Shown: in pieces, positions 54,188 to 63,851 of the stretch | Position numbering within the stretch: position 1 is the stretch's first letter | Layout of the letters: every line of letters starts with the position of its first letter | NCBI RefSeq assembly: GCF_013702265.1 | Contig: NZ_CP059348.1 | Span: forward strand, 2,046,001 to 2,110,000 | Direction: 5' to 3' | Length of the DNA stretch: 64,000 nucleotides | Source of the DNA: Providencia rettgeri | GTDB lineage: Bacteria; Pseudomonadota; Gammaproteobacteria; Enterobacterales; Enterobacteriaceae | Program-made: the position numbers and the translations under genes | Notes under the pieces: generated by a model | What the model was told of the DNA's origin: nothing | Seen by the model: only the letters and a program-made list of their open reading frames with translations | Databases searched by the model: none

Positions 54188-55375
54188 TTAGAGAGCTTTT
54201 TTCTGGTAATAATTGATCCCTAACAGCGCAAGCGCAGCCACAAATGACAATACCGCGACATGTAAATTGCCCATTAATCCATACAGAGAGACGAAAACAC
54301 CACCAAGCGCAGAGCCTAAGGCGATTCCGCTATTAAAAAAGGCAATATACAGGGAGCTTGTGGCTTCAATATTGTGGGCGCTGTAACGCATCATCCAAGT
54401 CATTAAAGCGACAGATACGCCACCATAAGCAATTCCCCAAAGTACCATAGTGGACAATACCATCCATACACTCATTGGAAAGAATATATATGCGCCTAAA
54501 CTTAAGATAAGACCGCTGGCTATCATCACGACCACAAAATTTAAGTGTTTGTTGGCGGTGAGCCCAAATAGAAAGTTACCTACGATACCTGCCAACCCGT
54601 AAATCAGTAAGATGCCCCCTAAAAGGTCGTTTGAAATCAAACCATTACTGGATAGCAGCGCACGAATATAGGTAAACGCCATAAAATGCCCGGATACAAT
54701 AAGCAGCGTTATCAGCAGCCCATTGATAATGATGGGACGCTTAATTTGAGTGATAAACGTTTTAAATGTGGGAGACGTCATCGCGGGAAGAGAAGGCAAT
54801 TGTGTGAGCAAAGAGAATAAAAGTAACAATGAAATAAAGGACATTGAGGCAAATGCGGCACGCCAACCTAGCCATTCGCCCATTAAAATGCCGAAAGGTA
54901 CGCCCAGTACAGACGCTGCTGCCACGCCACCAAAAACTAACGAAGTTGCTAGCGCGACAGAGGGGGCTGCCACTAAGCGAGGCACTAACCCGCCTGCTAA
55001 TGCCCAAATAATGCCAATACAAACGCCAACAAAAAGACGACTGATCAAGAGTAGCCAATAATACGGTGTTAAAGCCGCCACTAAGTTACAAAGGGTCAGT
55101 AAAATTGCTCCAATCAGTAACAGTGTTTTGCGGTCAACAGAACGCGTAAATAACACAATCAGCGGTGAGCTGATGGCGGCGGTGATAGCAGGAAGTGTCA
55201 TTAAGAAACCGGTGGTTGCTAAGGAAACAGAGAAATCCTCCAAAATTGGCGTTAATAGCCCTACGGGGATCATCTCGGTTGTCACCACACTGAAGGTCGC
55301 CAACATGAGCGTCAGAATAGCCCCCCATCGCTGTTGAAAAGTTACATTGCCTTCAATCGTTATTGTGTTCGTCAT
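54188..55375 (-). CDS. MFS transporter (DHA1 family)
   Basis: The protein has 395 residues from the ATG at 55375, six bases after GGAA; the frame continues 28 codons further without a ribosome-binding site. It has twelve membrane helices, the N-terminal phrase LMLATFSVVTTEMIPVGLLTPIL typical of SotB/AraJ-like exporters, and motif A as FTRSVDRKTLLLIGA. Its likely cargo is drugs or sugars. It is divergent from a LysR gene across 110 bases, another regulator-exporter pair. Confidence 0.88.
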   Translation of the reverse strand: MTNTITIEGNVTFQQRWGAILTLMLATFSVVTTEMIPVGLLTPILEDFSVSLATTGFLMTLPAITAAISSPLIVLFTRSVDRKTLLLIGAILLTLCNLVAALTPYYWLLLISRLFVGVCIGIIWALAGGLVPRLVAAPSVALATSLVFGGVAAASVLGVPFGILMGEWLGWRAAFASMSFISLLLLFSLLTQLPSLPAMTSPTFKTFITQIKRPIIINGLLITLLIVSGHFMAFTYIRALLSSNGLISNDLLGGILLIYGLAGIVGNFLFGLTANKHLNFVVVMIASGLILSLGAYIFFPMSVWMVLSTMVLWGIAYGGVSVALMTWMMRYSAHNIEATSSLYIAFFNSGIALGSALGGVFVSLYGLMGNLHVAVLSFVAALALLGINYYQKKAL

Positions 55376-55485
55376 ATAAAGTTCCAAATAATTGCGGTCA
55401 GTAAATAGTTTCAAGCGTGAGTTGATCTTATCTGGGACATTATTGATAATAAATATCACTTCTGTGGCTTCATTGGGGACAAATC

Positions 55486-56412
55486 GTGTCTAATTCAGCG
55501 TCATTATTGATGGATAATTTGTTGGATTTAAAAGTCTTTGTGGATGTGGTCGAAACGGGAAGCTTTACGCATTCAGCGGAAAGGTTGGGTATTTCACGTT
55601 CGGCCGTGGGGAAATGTGTCACGCGATTAGAAAGCCGGCTACAAATTCGCTTATTGCATCGCACGACCCGCAGCCTTCGCTTAAGTGATGAAGGGCAAAC
55701 CGTATATGAAGGGGCGCTCAAGATTTTACGTGAAGTCGCCAATATCGAAAATGAACTGAGTCAGGGACAACTACAGCCAAAAGGATTATTGCGTATTACA
55801 GTTCCAGTCATATTTGGGCGTTTGTACATCATGCCTATCGTTAAAGAATATGTACGGCGCTGGCCTGATGTGGAGGTAGATGTTCATTTCTCAGATGACT
55901 ATAGCGATATTGTAGGTGAAGGGTTTGACCTTGCTATTCGTATTGGGGTAAATGATGATAACCGGCTGATCCGCAAAGTCTTAGCGCCGCATCGATTGAT
56001 CACTTGCGCATCCCCTGCCTATTTACAACAGTATGGCACTCCACAGAGCATTTCAGAGTTAGTGAAGCATCAAAAGCTGGTATTTAAACATCGGGGCAGT
56101 GCTGTTCCATGGCAATTTCATACCCCGCATGGAAAGCAATTATTACCCGTATCAGGGCGCCTGACATTGAATGACACACAGGCAATTTTAGATGCCAGTA
56201 TTGAAGACGAGGGAATTTGCCAATTAGGGGCTTTCTTAGTGGGAAATGCTATTCAGCAAGGGCGACTGATACCGATATTGAGTGAATTTTCTCGTCAAGA
56301 ATCCTCGATTTGTGCGTTATATCCGACAAAACGTTATTTGCCGCTCAAAGTGAGCTACTTCTTAACGTTGATCGAGGAATGCTGGCAAGGAAAAGCGATT
56401 TGGGACATTTAA
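55486..56412 (+). CDS. LysR-family regulator (DmlR/AaeR-like)
   Basis: The 308-residue protein starts at GTG 55486, six bases after GGGGA; an ATG at 55510 is the alternative. The helix-turn-helix FVDVVETGSFTHSAERLGISRSAVGKCVTRLE and the phrase LHRTTRSLRLSDEGQ place it in the DmlR-like group. It is divergent from the MFS gene at 54188-55375, its likely target. Its stop overlaps that of the convergent DauR-type gene in a shared TTAA. Confidence 0.9.
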   Translation: MSNSASLLMDNLLDLKVFVDVVETGSFTHSAERLGISRSAVGKCVTRLESRLQIRLLHRTTRSLRLSDEGQTVYEGALKILREVANIENELSQGQLQPKGLLRITVPVIFGRLYIMPIVKEYVRRWPDVEVDVHFSDDYSDIVGEGFDLAIRIGVNDDNRLIRKVLAPHRLITCASPAYLQQYGTPQSISELVKHQKLVFKHRGSAVPWQFHTPHGKQLLPVSGRLTLNDTQAILDASIEDEGICQLGAFLVGNAIQQGRLIPILSEFSRQESSICALYPTKRYLPLKVSYFLTLIEECWQGKAIWDI

Positions 56413-57038
56413 CTGTCTTTCTTGGCATATAAATAGACCGAAGCCCGAGAAACCCCAAGGTGTTGCGCGATGGTATCCATGGATTTTTTAATATCAAGAA
56501 GGCCTTCTTTACGTAAAATTTCGATTAAAGCAACGCGGTCATCCGCCTTCAAGGTACGCGGAGTGGCGGCGATAGAAGCGGCGTATTGATCGATGCGAGT
56601 ACGGATTGCTTCGCTGCCATTAGGTTCCAGATGCTCTTTAACGGGGCTGCATCCCACTTCTGTAAATTGTGACAGCATACTTTGCATACTGCGAAACTGG
56701 GTCATATCTAAATTGAGGCACAATGCGGCAACATATTGCCCAGTTTCATCTTTGATACCGATGGATGTACTTTTGGCTGGGCGTCCATCTGGAAATTGAT
56801 TGGCATAATTGGCAATGATATTGGGGAAATCGGCAGATTCAATACGGGCGAGACCCAATTCGGTTGTCGGTTGACCTTCTTTACGACCAGATAGATTGTT
56901 ATGAATCGAAATAATCGAATGCTCAGGATTTTTTAGATCATGAACAACCACTTCACAGAAAGGTGCAAATGTTTCACTTAGCCCTTGTGCTATGGCTTCA
57001 ATTTGTGCCAATAAACTGTTTTCTTGTGGTTTTGCCAT
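56409..57038 (-). CDS. DauR/YheO-type transcriptional regulator
   Basis: The 209-residue protein has an N-terminal YheO-like PAS domain (FAPFCEVVVHDLKNPEHSIISIHNNLSGRKEGQP, then GIKDETGQYVAALCLNLDMTQF) and a C-terminal DauR-type helix-turn-helix (residues 165-205, TIAQHLGVSRASVYLYAK). DauR represses D-arginine catabolism in Pseudomonas, and homologues often sit beside PLP-dependent amino acid deaminases. Here it is the last gene of a unit RidA - dehydratase - regulator, 85 bases behind the dehydratase, and probably responds to that substrate. AGGGG precedes the ATG by seven bases. Confidence 0.9.
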   Translation of the reverse strand: MAKPQENSLLAQIEAIAQGLSETFAPFCEVVVHDLKNPEHSIISIHNNLSGRKEGQPTTELGLARIESADFPNIIANYANQFPDGRPAKSTSIGIKDETGQYVAALCLNLDMTQFRSMQSMLSQFTEVGCSPVKEHLEPNGSEAIRTRIDQYAASIAATPRTLKADDRVALIEILRKEGLLDIKKSMDTIAQHLGVSRASVYLYAKKDS

Positions 57039-57123
57039 AACTCTACCCCTTCATCTATTTTGGATATCTCTTTAAATATTAAACTATTTTTTTCAATTCT
57101 AATAGAGAAGGGGCATAAATTGC

Positions 57124-58092
57124 TTAAGCTAACATTAATTCTGCGAAGCGCTTAATGTCCACATTTCCGCCGCTGATAATAATCCCAACGCGTTTGCCGC
57201 GCAGCTGTTCTTTCATTTTCAAGGCGGCAGCGAAAGAGAGGCAACCGGTCGGCTCCACAATCATTTTCATGCGTTCAGCATAGAACTTCATGCGATCGAC
57301 TAATTGCGCATCGGTCACGGTTAAAATGTCATCCACATTCTGTTTGATCAGCTCAAATGTGTAGTTCCCAACATGTTGAGTTTGAGCGCCATCCGCGATA
57401 GTTTTCGGAGTTTCAATATGCACGATTTTCCCACTACGGAAAGATTGTTGCGCATCATTGCCCGCTTCAGGTTCCACACCGTAGATTTTGCAGTTTGGTG
57501 ATAAAGCTCGTGCTGCCAACGCACAACCAGACAGTAATCCACCACCGCCGAGACAAACAAATAGGGCATCAAGCTCGCCAACTTCCTCGAACAGCTCTTT
57601 CGCGGCAGTACCTTGACCCGCAATAATGTCCACATGGTCGTAAGGTGGGATGATGGTCAGCCCTTCTTTTTCTGCAAGATCGCGACAAAGTTGCTCTCTA
57701 TCTTGGGTATAGCGGTCAAATCTAATCACTTTAGCGCCATAGCCTTGGGTGGCGGCAACTTTGACTTCTGGAGAGTCAATCGGCATCAATATGGTGGCTG
57801 GAATCTTCAAAATTTGCGCCGCCAGCGCGATACCTTGCGCATGGTTTCCTGACGAAAATGCGATAACTCCCGCTTTCTTTTGCGCAGGGGTGAGCTGTGA
57901 AAGGGCGTTTAACGCGCCGCGAAATTTAAATGCCCCCATACGTTGGAAGTTTTCACATTTAAAGAATAACTCAGCGCCAAACTCATTGTTGACTGTCGTG
58001 GACGTCATCACTGGGGTTTTGTGTGCAATACCTGCAATGCGCTGTGCTGCGGCTTCGATATCTTGATAGGTCGGTAATGTTAATTCAGACAT
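57124..58092 (-). CDS. PLP-dependent threo-3-hydroxyaspartate/threonine dehydratase
   Basis: The protein has 322 residues from the ATG at 58092, six bases after GGGG. It is a fold-type II PLP enzyme: lysine K56 in FQRMGAFKFRGALNAL, SSGNHAQG, the phosphate loop LGGGGLLSG (182-185), VEPEAGNDAQQS and ISGGNVD. It lacks the C-terminal ACT domain of biosynthetic IlvA. The GAFKFRGA and EPEAGND phrases resemble threo-3-hydroxy-L-aspartate ammonia-lyase and serine racemase more than TdcB. It would make oxaloacetate and ammonia, or a 2-oxoacid from serine/threonine. RidA upstream and a DauR-type gene downstream fit amino acid breakdown via enamine intermediates. Confidence 0.88.
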   Translation of the reverse strand: MSELTLPTYQDIEAAAQRIAGIAHKTPVMTSTTVNNEFGAELFFKCENFQRMGAFKFRGALNALSQLTPAQKKAGVIAFSSGNHAQGIALAAQILKIPATILMPIDSPEVKVAATQGYGAKVIRFDRYTQDREQLCRDLAEKEGLTIIPPYDHVDIIAGQGTAAKELFEEVGELDALFVCLGGGGLLSGCALAARALSPNCKIYGVEPEAGNDAQQSFRSGKIVHIETPKTIADGAQTQHVGNYTFELIKQNVDDILTVTDAQLVDRMKFYAERMKMIVEPTGCLSFAAALKMKEQLRGKRVGIIISGGNVDIKRFAELMLA

Positions 58093-58136
58093 GATATACC
58101 CCATTATTAAATGGCTGATTGGTAATAACTTGATTT

Positions 58137-58568
58137 TTATAACAATGAACTAGCCGCTACAGCGGTTGCTTCAATTTCGATCCCCGCACCAAAATGCAGT
58201 TCACTGACACCCGCAACAGCGCGAGCAGGACGAAACTCGCCAATCCAATTGGCATAAATTTGATTAAACACCGGCCAATTGCCCATGTCCGCGATATACA
58301 CCCGAACCTGAACCAATTGTTGCCGACCGACACCACTGGCAGATAAGCAAGCCTCTAAATTTGCTAATACAAGTTCAGCTTGCTCAGCAAAGGGAGCGTC
58401 CGCATGGACATTTCCTTGGCTATCCGTGGGCAATTGCCCCGATACAAACACGAAACCATTCGCCGTGACGGTGTGGGAATAGTGCCCTCTTGGTGGAACC
58501 AACTGGGAAGCATTAGTGTAAACAATATTGCTGCAAACGATATTGGTAGAAACGGTATTTTGGCTCAT
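58137..58568 (-). CDS. RidA/YjgF-family enamine/imine deaminase
   Basis: The 143-residue protein has the RidA core (VPPRGHYSHTVTANGFVFVSGQLPTDSQGN, QAELVLANLEACLSASG, and the substrate arginine in FRPARAVAGVSELHFGAGIEIEATAVA). An N-terminal stretch of about 15 residues (NTVSTNIVCSNIVYTN) is longer than in standard RidA (128 residues). RidA proteins hydrolyse 2-aminoacrylate and similar products of PLP dehydratases, which matches the dehydratase gene 44 bases downstream. It is the first gene of the operon. Confidence 0.92.
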   Translation of the reverse strand: MSQNTVSTNIVCSNIVYTNASQLVPPRGHYSHTVTANGFVFVSGQLPTDSQGNVHADAPFAEQAELVLANLEACLSASGVGRQQLVQVRVYIADMGNWPVFNQIYANWIGEFRPARAVAGVSELHFGAGIEIEATAVAASSLL

Positions 58569-58956
58569 TGATTTTCCTCATTCGGAAATTTAATTTATAT
58601 AATTAGTCTAATATTGGACTATATGTTTAGTCAATGGCTTTTTTGCTGTTTAAATGAACTAAAAATTTTCGTCAAATTGCCGATGATATCTGTGCAGATC
58701 AGTCTAAAAATGAGAAAAATTGTTATAGACGGCATTTTGCTCACGACTTTATACATTGCTGGTCAATCTTCCATAATTAGGGGGATTTGGTGCAAGAATT
58801 GGGAAAATAGCGGGGGAATATTTAAATTATTGGTATTTAATTCCAGATGAATAATTAAGCAGTAAAGTTAAATAATTAGGAATAAGAATAATCAAATTGA
58901 GATGAATAACTAAAAATGATAAGAAGTTGTTATATAACTACATTTAGGAAATTAAC
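58569..58956. other. 388-base AT-rich gap between ridA-like operon and the DUF4132 gene
   Basis: The region should hold promoters for both divergent units. A 78-codon open frame on the plus strand (58614-58850) has no ribosome-binding site and an erratic composition, so I do not call it. No clear dyad or terminator was seen. Confidence 0.5.
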
Positions 58957-61900
58957 ATGGCTAAAATTACCTTTGACCTTCTGGCTATTTATGGCGAAAA
59001 AGGGGACACCGCAGGATTACAATATTTACAAGAATCCCTGCTTCCTTTCGCTGCATTTGAAGAAAGCTTACCCAAATCGCTCTTTGATTATGTGATGGAG
59101 AGTAAATCCCCTGAAATTCTTATGAAACTGGGGCAGTTGGACAAAGAAAAAGCCACAATTTTGTTAGACAAACCGGGAACGGTGGATTGGTGGTGGGGAA
59201 GCCACAGTTTTGATGCCGGCTCGTATAGCAAAGTGATCCGCCAAGGTAAAAATGCTCGCCATAAACTGTATTCCAAAGTGGGTGATGATATTACGCCAGC
59301 GCAGATCGCGCGTTTTGCAAAAGTGGTCGCGGCGGCTTGCCAAGAGGTGAATATCAAAATTCTGACGCCAGAATTGCCGTCTTGGATGCTGTATTTACTG
59401 TGTGATGCGTTTGTAACCACCTTTGAAAATTCACGCCATGCTAAATATGAACACCGTAAACACTGGAACTACGATCTGCTCAGTCAGTTAGTGGAAAATG
59501 AAGCCGAACAACCGGGTAACACCGTGCTATACGGTATTTTTGATAGACAAAACCTGTCTGATTATCACTACGAAAATATGGCGTTATTATTCGCTATCCC
59601 AGGTTTAAAAGAATACTTAATTGCTGAGCAAGATTTTATTCGCCAAAGCCTGCTGAGCAATTTATCCGCCAGTGGTCAGATCCAATTGATCGATATCCTG
59701 AGAAAAGACGAGGCGCTGTATAGCGTGTTTGCCGATATTTTAGTGCTATTGGCAACCAGTTCACTGAAAACCGTGCGCTCAGCGGCTGAGCCAGTAATGT
59801 CTATTCTGCCGGAAGAGGCGGTTAAAACCCACTTAACCAAAGTACTGCTTGAAGGAACGCCAAAACAGCGTACGCAAGCGGCGGATCTGTTTGCCCGTAT
59901 TGGTAAAGATAGAGATATTCTTGAAGCAGCATTGAAAGTGGAAACCAATAAAACTGTCCTCAAGAGTATTGAAAGTGCGATTTCTCGTTTTGATGTGATG
60001 GATTGTGCGAGCGAAGTGGAAGCGGTAGAAATTCCAGACGTTATTCCGATGGAAGATACGCCATTGCCAGCAAGCGCCGTCGATATTTTGGTCTCTAACT
60101 TCCGTGAAATGCTGCAAAAAGCGAAAGAAAATGCTGAGCGTGAACTGGAAGAAAATAAACAAGAAAAGCATAAATACACGTGGTCACAACGCCATTACAA
60201 AGAGTTCAGTCAACACAGTGAAGACGAATGTGCGGGCTTATTAGCTAAATTAAACTCGGGCGTTGGGGTGATCACCGATCATGAATACAATGTCATCAAG
60301 CACAAAGAGCGCATTAATAATTTACCGGAATTCACGCTATTCCACGCGTTGCGTTTGCTGAGTCATAACCGTTCTGATGTTGAGCATTTTTCTCACTATC
60401 AACTCACTCGTGATGTTCCTGTTCGTATCCTATCGCAGCTCGATTTACGCCAATTAGAAAAAGGGCTTGAGCAGTGCCATTTTAAAAATGCGAGCCGCTT
60501 AATTGCTGACTTATGCCTGCGTTCATACAGTGATGGATTAGGGCTATTTAGAGCGCCGGAACAAATTTGGCCGTTCTTTATGCAGTACCCTGATTTCTTA
60601 AGTGAAGCGCTGGGTCTTATCCCACAGCACCAAGGGCATCGTTATTATCAAGAGTATGATGCGTCTAACGCGGTAACCATTTTAGGTAAATACCCGACCA
60701 TTCCAGCGCGATTCATTCCTCGCATTATGGAGTTGGCGCTGGGTGAAAACAAAACCCACCGTTTAAGCGCTCAAAAATTGCTGGAAACCTTACCAAGCAT
60801 TCACGTCAATGCGGCAGAAGGATTGGACTCTGGTAAACAAGAGATCCGCGTGACTGCCATCGAATGGTTAGCTCGCTTAAAACATCCAGATTCCCTAAAA
60901 CCGCTGTACGCGTTGCTGAAAAAAGAGAAACGTGAAGTGGTAAGAGCCGCATTATTAACGGCATTAGAGCAATTTGGCGAAGATATTTCCGGTTACTTAG
61001 CACCAAAAGTTTTGCTAGCAGAAGCGCAAAAAGGCTTAAAAGCCAAAGCACCGGCGAGTATGGCATGGTTTGATCTGGACGCTATTCCAGCCATGACCTG
61101 GCAAGATAATAAAAAGGTGGACGCGGACATCATCCGCTGGTGGATCATTCTGGCGGTGAAGTTAAAAATGCCTGCGGGTAATGGGCTATTACAGCGATAT
61201 ATCAGCTTATTATCATTAGACAGCCAGCGTAAGTTAGGTAGCTTTATTCTGAACAGTTTTATTAGCCAAGATGTGGCGGGACCGTCACTGGAAGCGGCGA
61301 TGGCGGAAGCGGAAAGAGACGCTCCATCACGCTTGAAAAACTACCAAGATTGGGTAAAACGCTGGCCTGAATACTATGCCAAGTATGAAAACTTCACCCT
61401 TGAGCAGACCATCAACGAGATCAAAAACGAAGTATTAGGTCGTTATTTAGGCTCGGCTATCAGTGAAAAAGGGATGCTTGCGCTGATTTGTGGTGTGGAG
61501 GGACATGTTGCCGTAACCATGCTGCGTAACTATATGCGAGACCATTACCAGCGTCGCGCTCAAATTGAAGCGATGATTGACGCGATTGCCGTCAGTAACG
61601 ACCCGCTGATCATCCAGCTTTTATTATCACTATCGCGTCGTTATCGTACCGCATCGGTCCAAGAAAAAGCTCGCGGATTAGTCTCTGATATTGCGCAGCG
61701 TAACGGTTGGAGCGCGGATGAACTGGCAGACAGAACCATCCCAACTGCAGGTATGGACGAAACTGGCACCTTAGTACTGGAATATGGCGATCGCACATTT
61801 ACGGCTAAACTCGATGCCCAACAAAAACTGGTGTTATTTAACCCAGAAGGCAAAGAGATCAAAGCACTGCCAGCGGCACGCAAGACTGATAATGAAGAGC

Positions 61901-62691
61901 TGATTAAAGAGTCGAAAAAACTCCTGACATCCAGCAAAAAAGAGCTTAAGCAAGTTATTGAATTACAGACTGCGCGTTTGTATGAAGCGATGTGTGCAGA
62001 GCGTCTGTGGAGTACGGCAGATTGGCAGGAATACATTCAAAATCACCCAGTGATGCGTGGTTTAATTGAGCGACTGGTTTGGTTAGAAGTGAAAGATGGC
62101 AAAGTGATCAACCAATTCCGCCCATCCGATGATGGTTGCTTATTGAACCTCGATGATGATGAAGTCGAATTAAGCGCAGACTCCAGCATCAAGTTGGGTC
62201 ATGCGGCGTTACTGTCTGATGCAGACCGTAAAGCGTGGATTGCCCACTTTAAAGATTACAAAGTTAAATTCCTATTCTCGCAGATGGATCACACCATTCC
62301 AGATCTGGCGTTAACGCTCACGGAAATCGAAGATAGAAAAGGCTGGCTAACGGATACCTTCACCTTACGCGGCGTGTTAACCAAAATGGGGTATCAGCGC
62401 GGTCAAGCGGAAGACGGGGGAAGCTTCTGTCATTACTTCAAATATTTCTCCAGCCTAGATTGCTATGTGTATATGGAATTCAGTGGTAGTTATGTCCCAG
62501 AAGAAAATATCCCTGCGGTACTGTATTCCTTGAGTTTCGACCAAGCACAAAAAAGTTCGTGGGATAGAGGCTATGTGGAACTGAAAAACGTGCCGCCGAT
62601 CCTGTTAGCCGAAAGCTATGCTGACTACCTGAAAGTCGCGGATGCCTGTAGCGGTTTTGATCCTGAATGGGAAAAGAAAACCCCGTGGTAA
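58957..62691 (+). CDS. Large DUF4132/HEAT-repeat-like protein (MolR/YehI-type)
   Basis: The 1244-residue protein is all cytosolic, largely helical, with HEAT-like stretches (for example ASSLKTVRSAAEPVMSIL near residue 270 and the EIRVTAIEWLARLKHPDSLK region near 630) and a C-terminal mixed domain (from about 960; DUF4132) with TAKLDAQQKLVLFNPEGKEIKALP and a WGR-like FEWD-poor end ESYADYLKVADACSGFDPEW. Length and gene order before a YehL-type ATPase match the E. coli yehI/molR locus. A molybdate-related role was once proposed for MolR but is not established. AGGAA precedes the ATG; the ATPase gene follows 38 bases later. Confidence 0.8.
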   Translation: MAKITFDLLAIYGEKGDTAGLQYLQESLLPFAAFEESLPKSLFDYVMESKSPEILMKLGQLDKEKATILLDKPGTVDWWWGSHSFDAGSYSKVIRQGKNARHKLYSKVGDDITPAQIARFAKVVAAACQEVNIKILTPELPSWMLYLLCDAFVTTFENSRHAKYEHRKHWNYDLLSQLVENEAEQPGNTVLYGIFDRQNLSDYHYENMALLFAIPGLKEYLIAEQDFIRQSLLSNLSASGQIQLIDILRKDEALYSVFADILVLLATSSLKTVRSAAEPVMSILPEEAVKTHLTKVLLEGTPKQRTQAADLFARIGKDRDILEAALKVETNKTVLKSIESAISRFDVMDCASEVEAVEIPDVIPMEDTPLPASAVDILVSNFREMLQKAKENAERELEENKQEKHKYTWSQRHYKEFSQHSEDECAGLLAKLNSGVGVITDHEYNVIKHKERINNLPEFTLFHALRLLSHNRSDVEHFSHYQLTRDVPVRILSQLDLRQLEKGLEQCHFKNASRLIADLCLRSYSDGLGLFRAPEQIWPFFMQYPDFLSEALGLIPQHQGHRYYQEYDASNAVTILGKYPTIPARFIPRIMELALGENKTHRLSAQKLLETLPSIHVNAAEGLDSGKQEIRVTAIEWLARLKHPDSLKPLYALLKKEKREVVRAALLTALEQFGEDISGYLAPKVLLAEAQKGLKAKAPASMAWFDLDAIPAMTWQDNKKVDADIIRWWIILAVKLKMPAGNGLLQRYISLLSLDSQRKLGSFILNSFISQDVAGPSLEAAMAEAERDAPSRLKNYQDWVKRWPEYYAKYENFTLEQTINEIKNEVLGRYLGSAISEKGMLALICGVEGHVAVTMLRNYMRDHYQRRAQIEAMIDAIAVSNDPLIIQLLLSLSRRYRTASVQEKARGLVSDIAQRNGWSADELADRTIPTAGMDETGTLVLEYGDRTFTAKLDAQQKLVLFNPEGKEIKALPAARKTDNEELIKESKKLLTSSKKELKQVIELQTARLYEAMCAERLWSTADWQEYIQNHPVMRGLIERLVWLEVKDGKVINQFRPSDDGCLLNLDDDEVELSADSSIKLGHAALLSDADRKAWIAHFKDYKVKFLFSQMDHTIPDLALTLTEIEDRKGWLTDTFTLRGVLTKMGYQRGQAEDGGSFCHYFKYFSSLDCYVYMEFSGSYVPEENIPAVLYSLSFDQAQKSSWDRGYVELKNVPPILLAESYADYLKVADACSGFDPEWEKKTPW

Positions 62692-62729
62692 TCATTGATT
62701 AATCGACGCATAAATTTAGGAAACCAAAC

Positions 62730-63839
62730 ATGGCTAAGGCGAAAAAAGTAACAGAAGGCGTTCTGCGTGAAAGCGCAGAAGTGCGCTTTGCGGATGAATT
62801 AGAGCGATTAACCCAAGCGGATAAAGCCAACCCAAAACCACAAGGTTGGCTACGTTCCCCGCGGGCGGTTCGTCAATTTATTCTTGGGGATGAAGCACTG
62901 CAAATTACCCCCAAGTTTTTTGGTGACGATGCGCTAGTAGATCGCGCCATTGTGACCTTACTGGGTAAACAAGGGTTAATGCTGGTAGGAGAGCCGGGTA
63001 CGGCGAAATCCATGCTGTCCGAGTTATTAGCGGCGGCGATCAGCGGTGACTCCGGTTTAACCATTCAAGGCACGGCGGGTACCACGGAAGATCATATTAA
63101 ATATTCGTGGAACTACGCGCTGTTACTGGCGGAAGGTCCAACTGAGAAAGCATTAGTGAGTTCACCGCTCTACCAAGGAATGCAACAAGGCAAAATTGTG
63201 CGTTTTGAAGAGATCACTCGCTGCCCACCTGAAATTCAGGACGTGCTGGTCAGTATGATGTCTGAGAAGCAAATGATGATCCCTGAAATGAAAGATAATG
63301 CGCGGATCAGCGCCAAATCAGGCTTTAACTTGATTGGTACTGCCAACTTACGTGACCGCGGTGTGCATGAAATGTCATCGGCACTTAAGCGTCGATTTAA
63401 TTTCGAAACCGTCAAACCCATCCAAGATCCGGCATTTGAAATTGAACTGATCAACAAACAATTGACCGTTGAACTTGGCGAGCTGGATGGCAAAGTGACA
63501 GTCCCAACAGATGTGATCGAATTATTAGTCACGACGTTCCAAGAATTACGTTCAGGCAATACCAAAGATGGTGGGAGTATTAAAACCCCAGATGCGGTGA
63601 TGTCTACGGCGGAAGCGGTTAACATCGCTTATGCCTGTGCATTGGAAGCGCATTATTTAGGGGATGGCACGCTGAGCGCAGGCGCGGTCGCGCGCCAGTT
63701 GATTGGTGTGGTACTCAAAGATAATGCGGATGATATCAAACGGATGCGTTATTACATTGATAACGTTGCCCGCGAACGTGCGAAACAGAGCGAAGCATGG
63801 AAAGCCTTTTTCGATGCATCCCGTGAATTCTGGCAATAA
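62730..63839 (+). CDS. yehL: MoxR-type AAA+ ATPase (YehL-like)
   Basis: The 369-residue protein has Walker A GEPGTAKS (residues 87-94), Walker B with KIVRFEEITRC, sensor-1 GFNLIGTANLRDRG, and the arginine-finger region SSALKRRFNFETV, the MoxR/RavA-like AAA+ pattern. The N-terminal 50 residues include QGWLRSPRAVRQFILGDEAL as in E. coli YehL. MoxR ATPases act as chaperones with von Willebrand factor A partners. It is co-directional with the DUF4132 gene (38 bases apart) and with the next gene, so they likely form one operon. Confidence 0.9.
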   Translation: MAKAKKVTEGVLRESAEVRFADELERLTQADKANPKPQGWLRSPRAVRQFILGDEALQITPKFFGDDALVDRAIVTLLGKQGLMLVGEPGTAKSMLSELLAAAISGDSGLTIQGTAGTTEDHIKYSWNYALLLAEGPTEKALVSSPLYQGMQQGKIVRFEEITRCPPEIQDVLVSMMSEKQMMIPEMKDNARISAKSGFNLIGTANLRDRGVHEMSSALKRRFNFETVKPIQDPAFEIELINKQLTVELGELDGKVTVPTDVIELLVTTFQELRSGNTKDGGSIKTPDAVMSTAEAVNIAYACALEAHYLGDGTLSAGAVARQLIGVVLKDNADDIKRMRYYIDNVARERAKQSEAWKAFFDASREFWQ

Positions 63840-63851
63840 TATCCGTCGTCG

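Noticed and set aside
57124-58092. Biosynthetic threonine deaminase IlvA
   Set aside because: The protein is about 322 residues and lacks the C-terminal regulatory ACT domains of IlvA (over 500 residues); its neighbours are a RidA and a DauR-type gene and not ilv genes.
58614-58850. 78-codon open frame in the gap before the DUF4132 gene
   Set aside because: No ribosome-binding site, cysteine- and isoleucine-rich random-looking product, and position in a promoter region.
59676-60179. 167-codon open frame antisense to the DUF4132 gene
   Set aside because: It is a serine-rich shadow of the coding strand without start signals.
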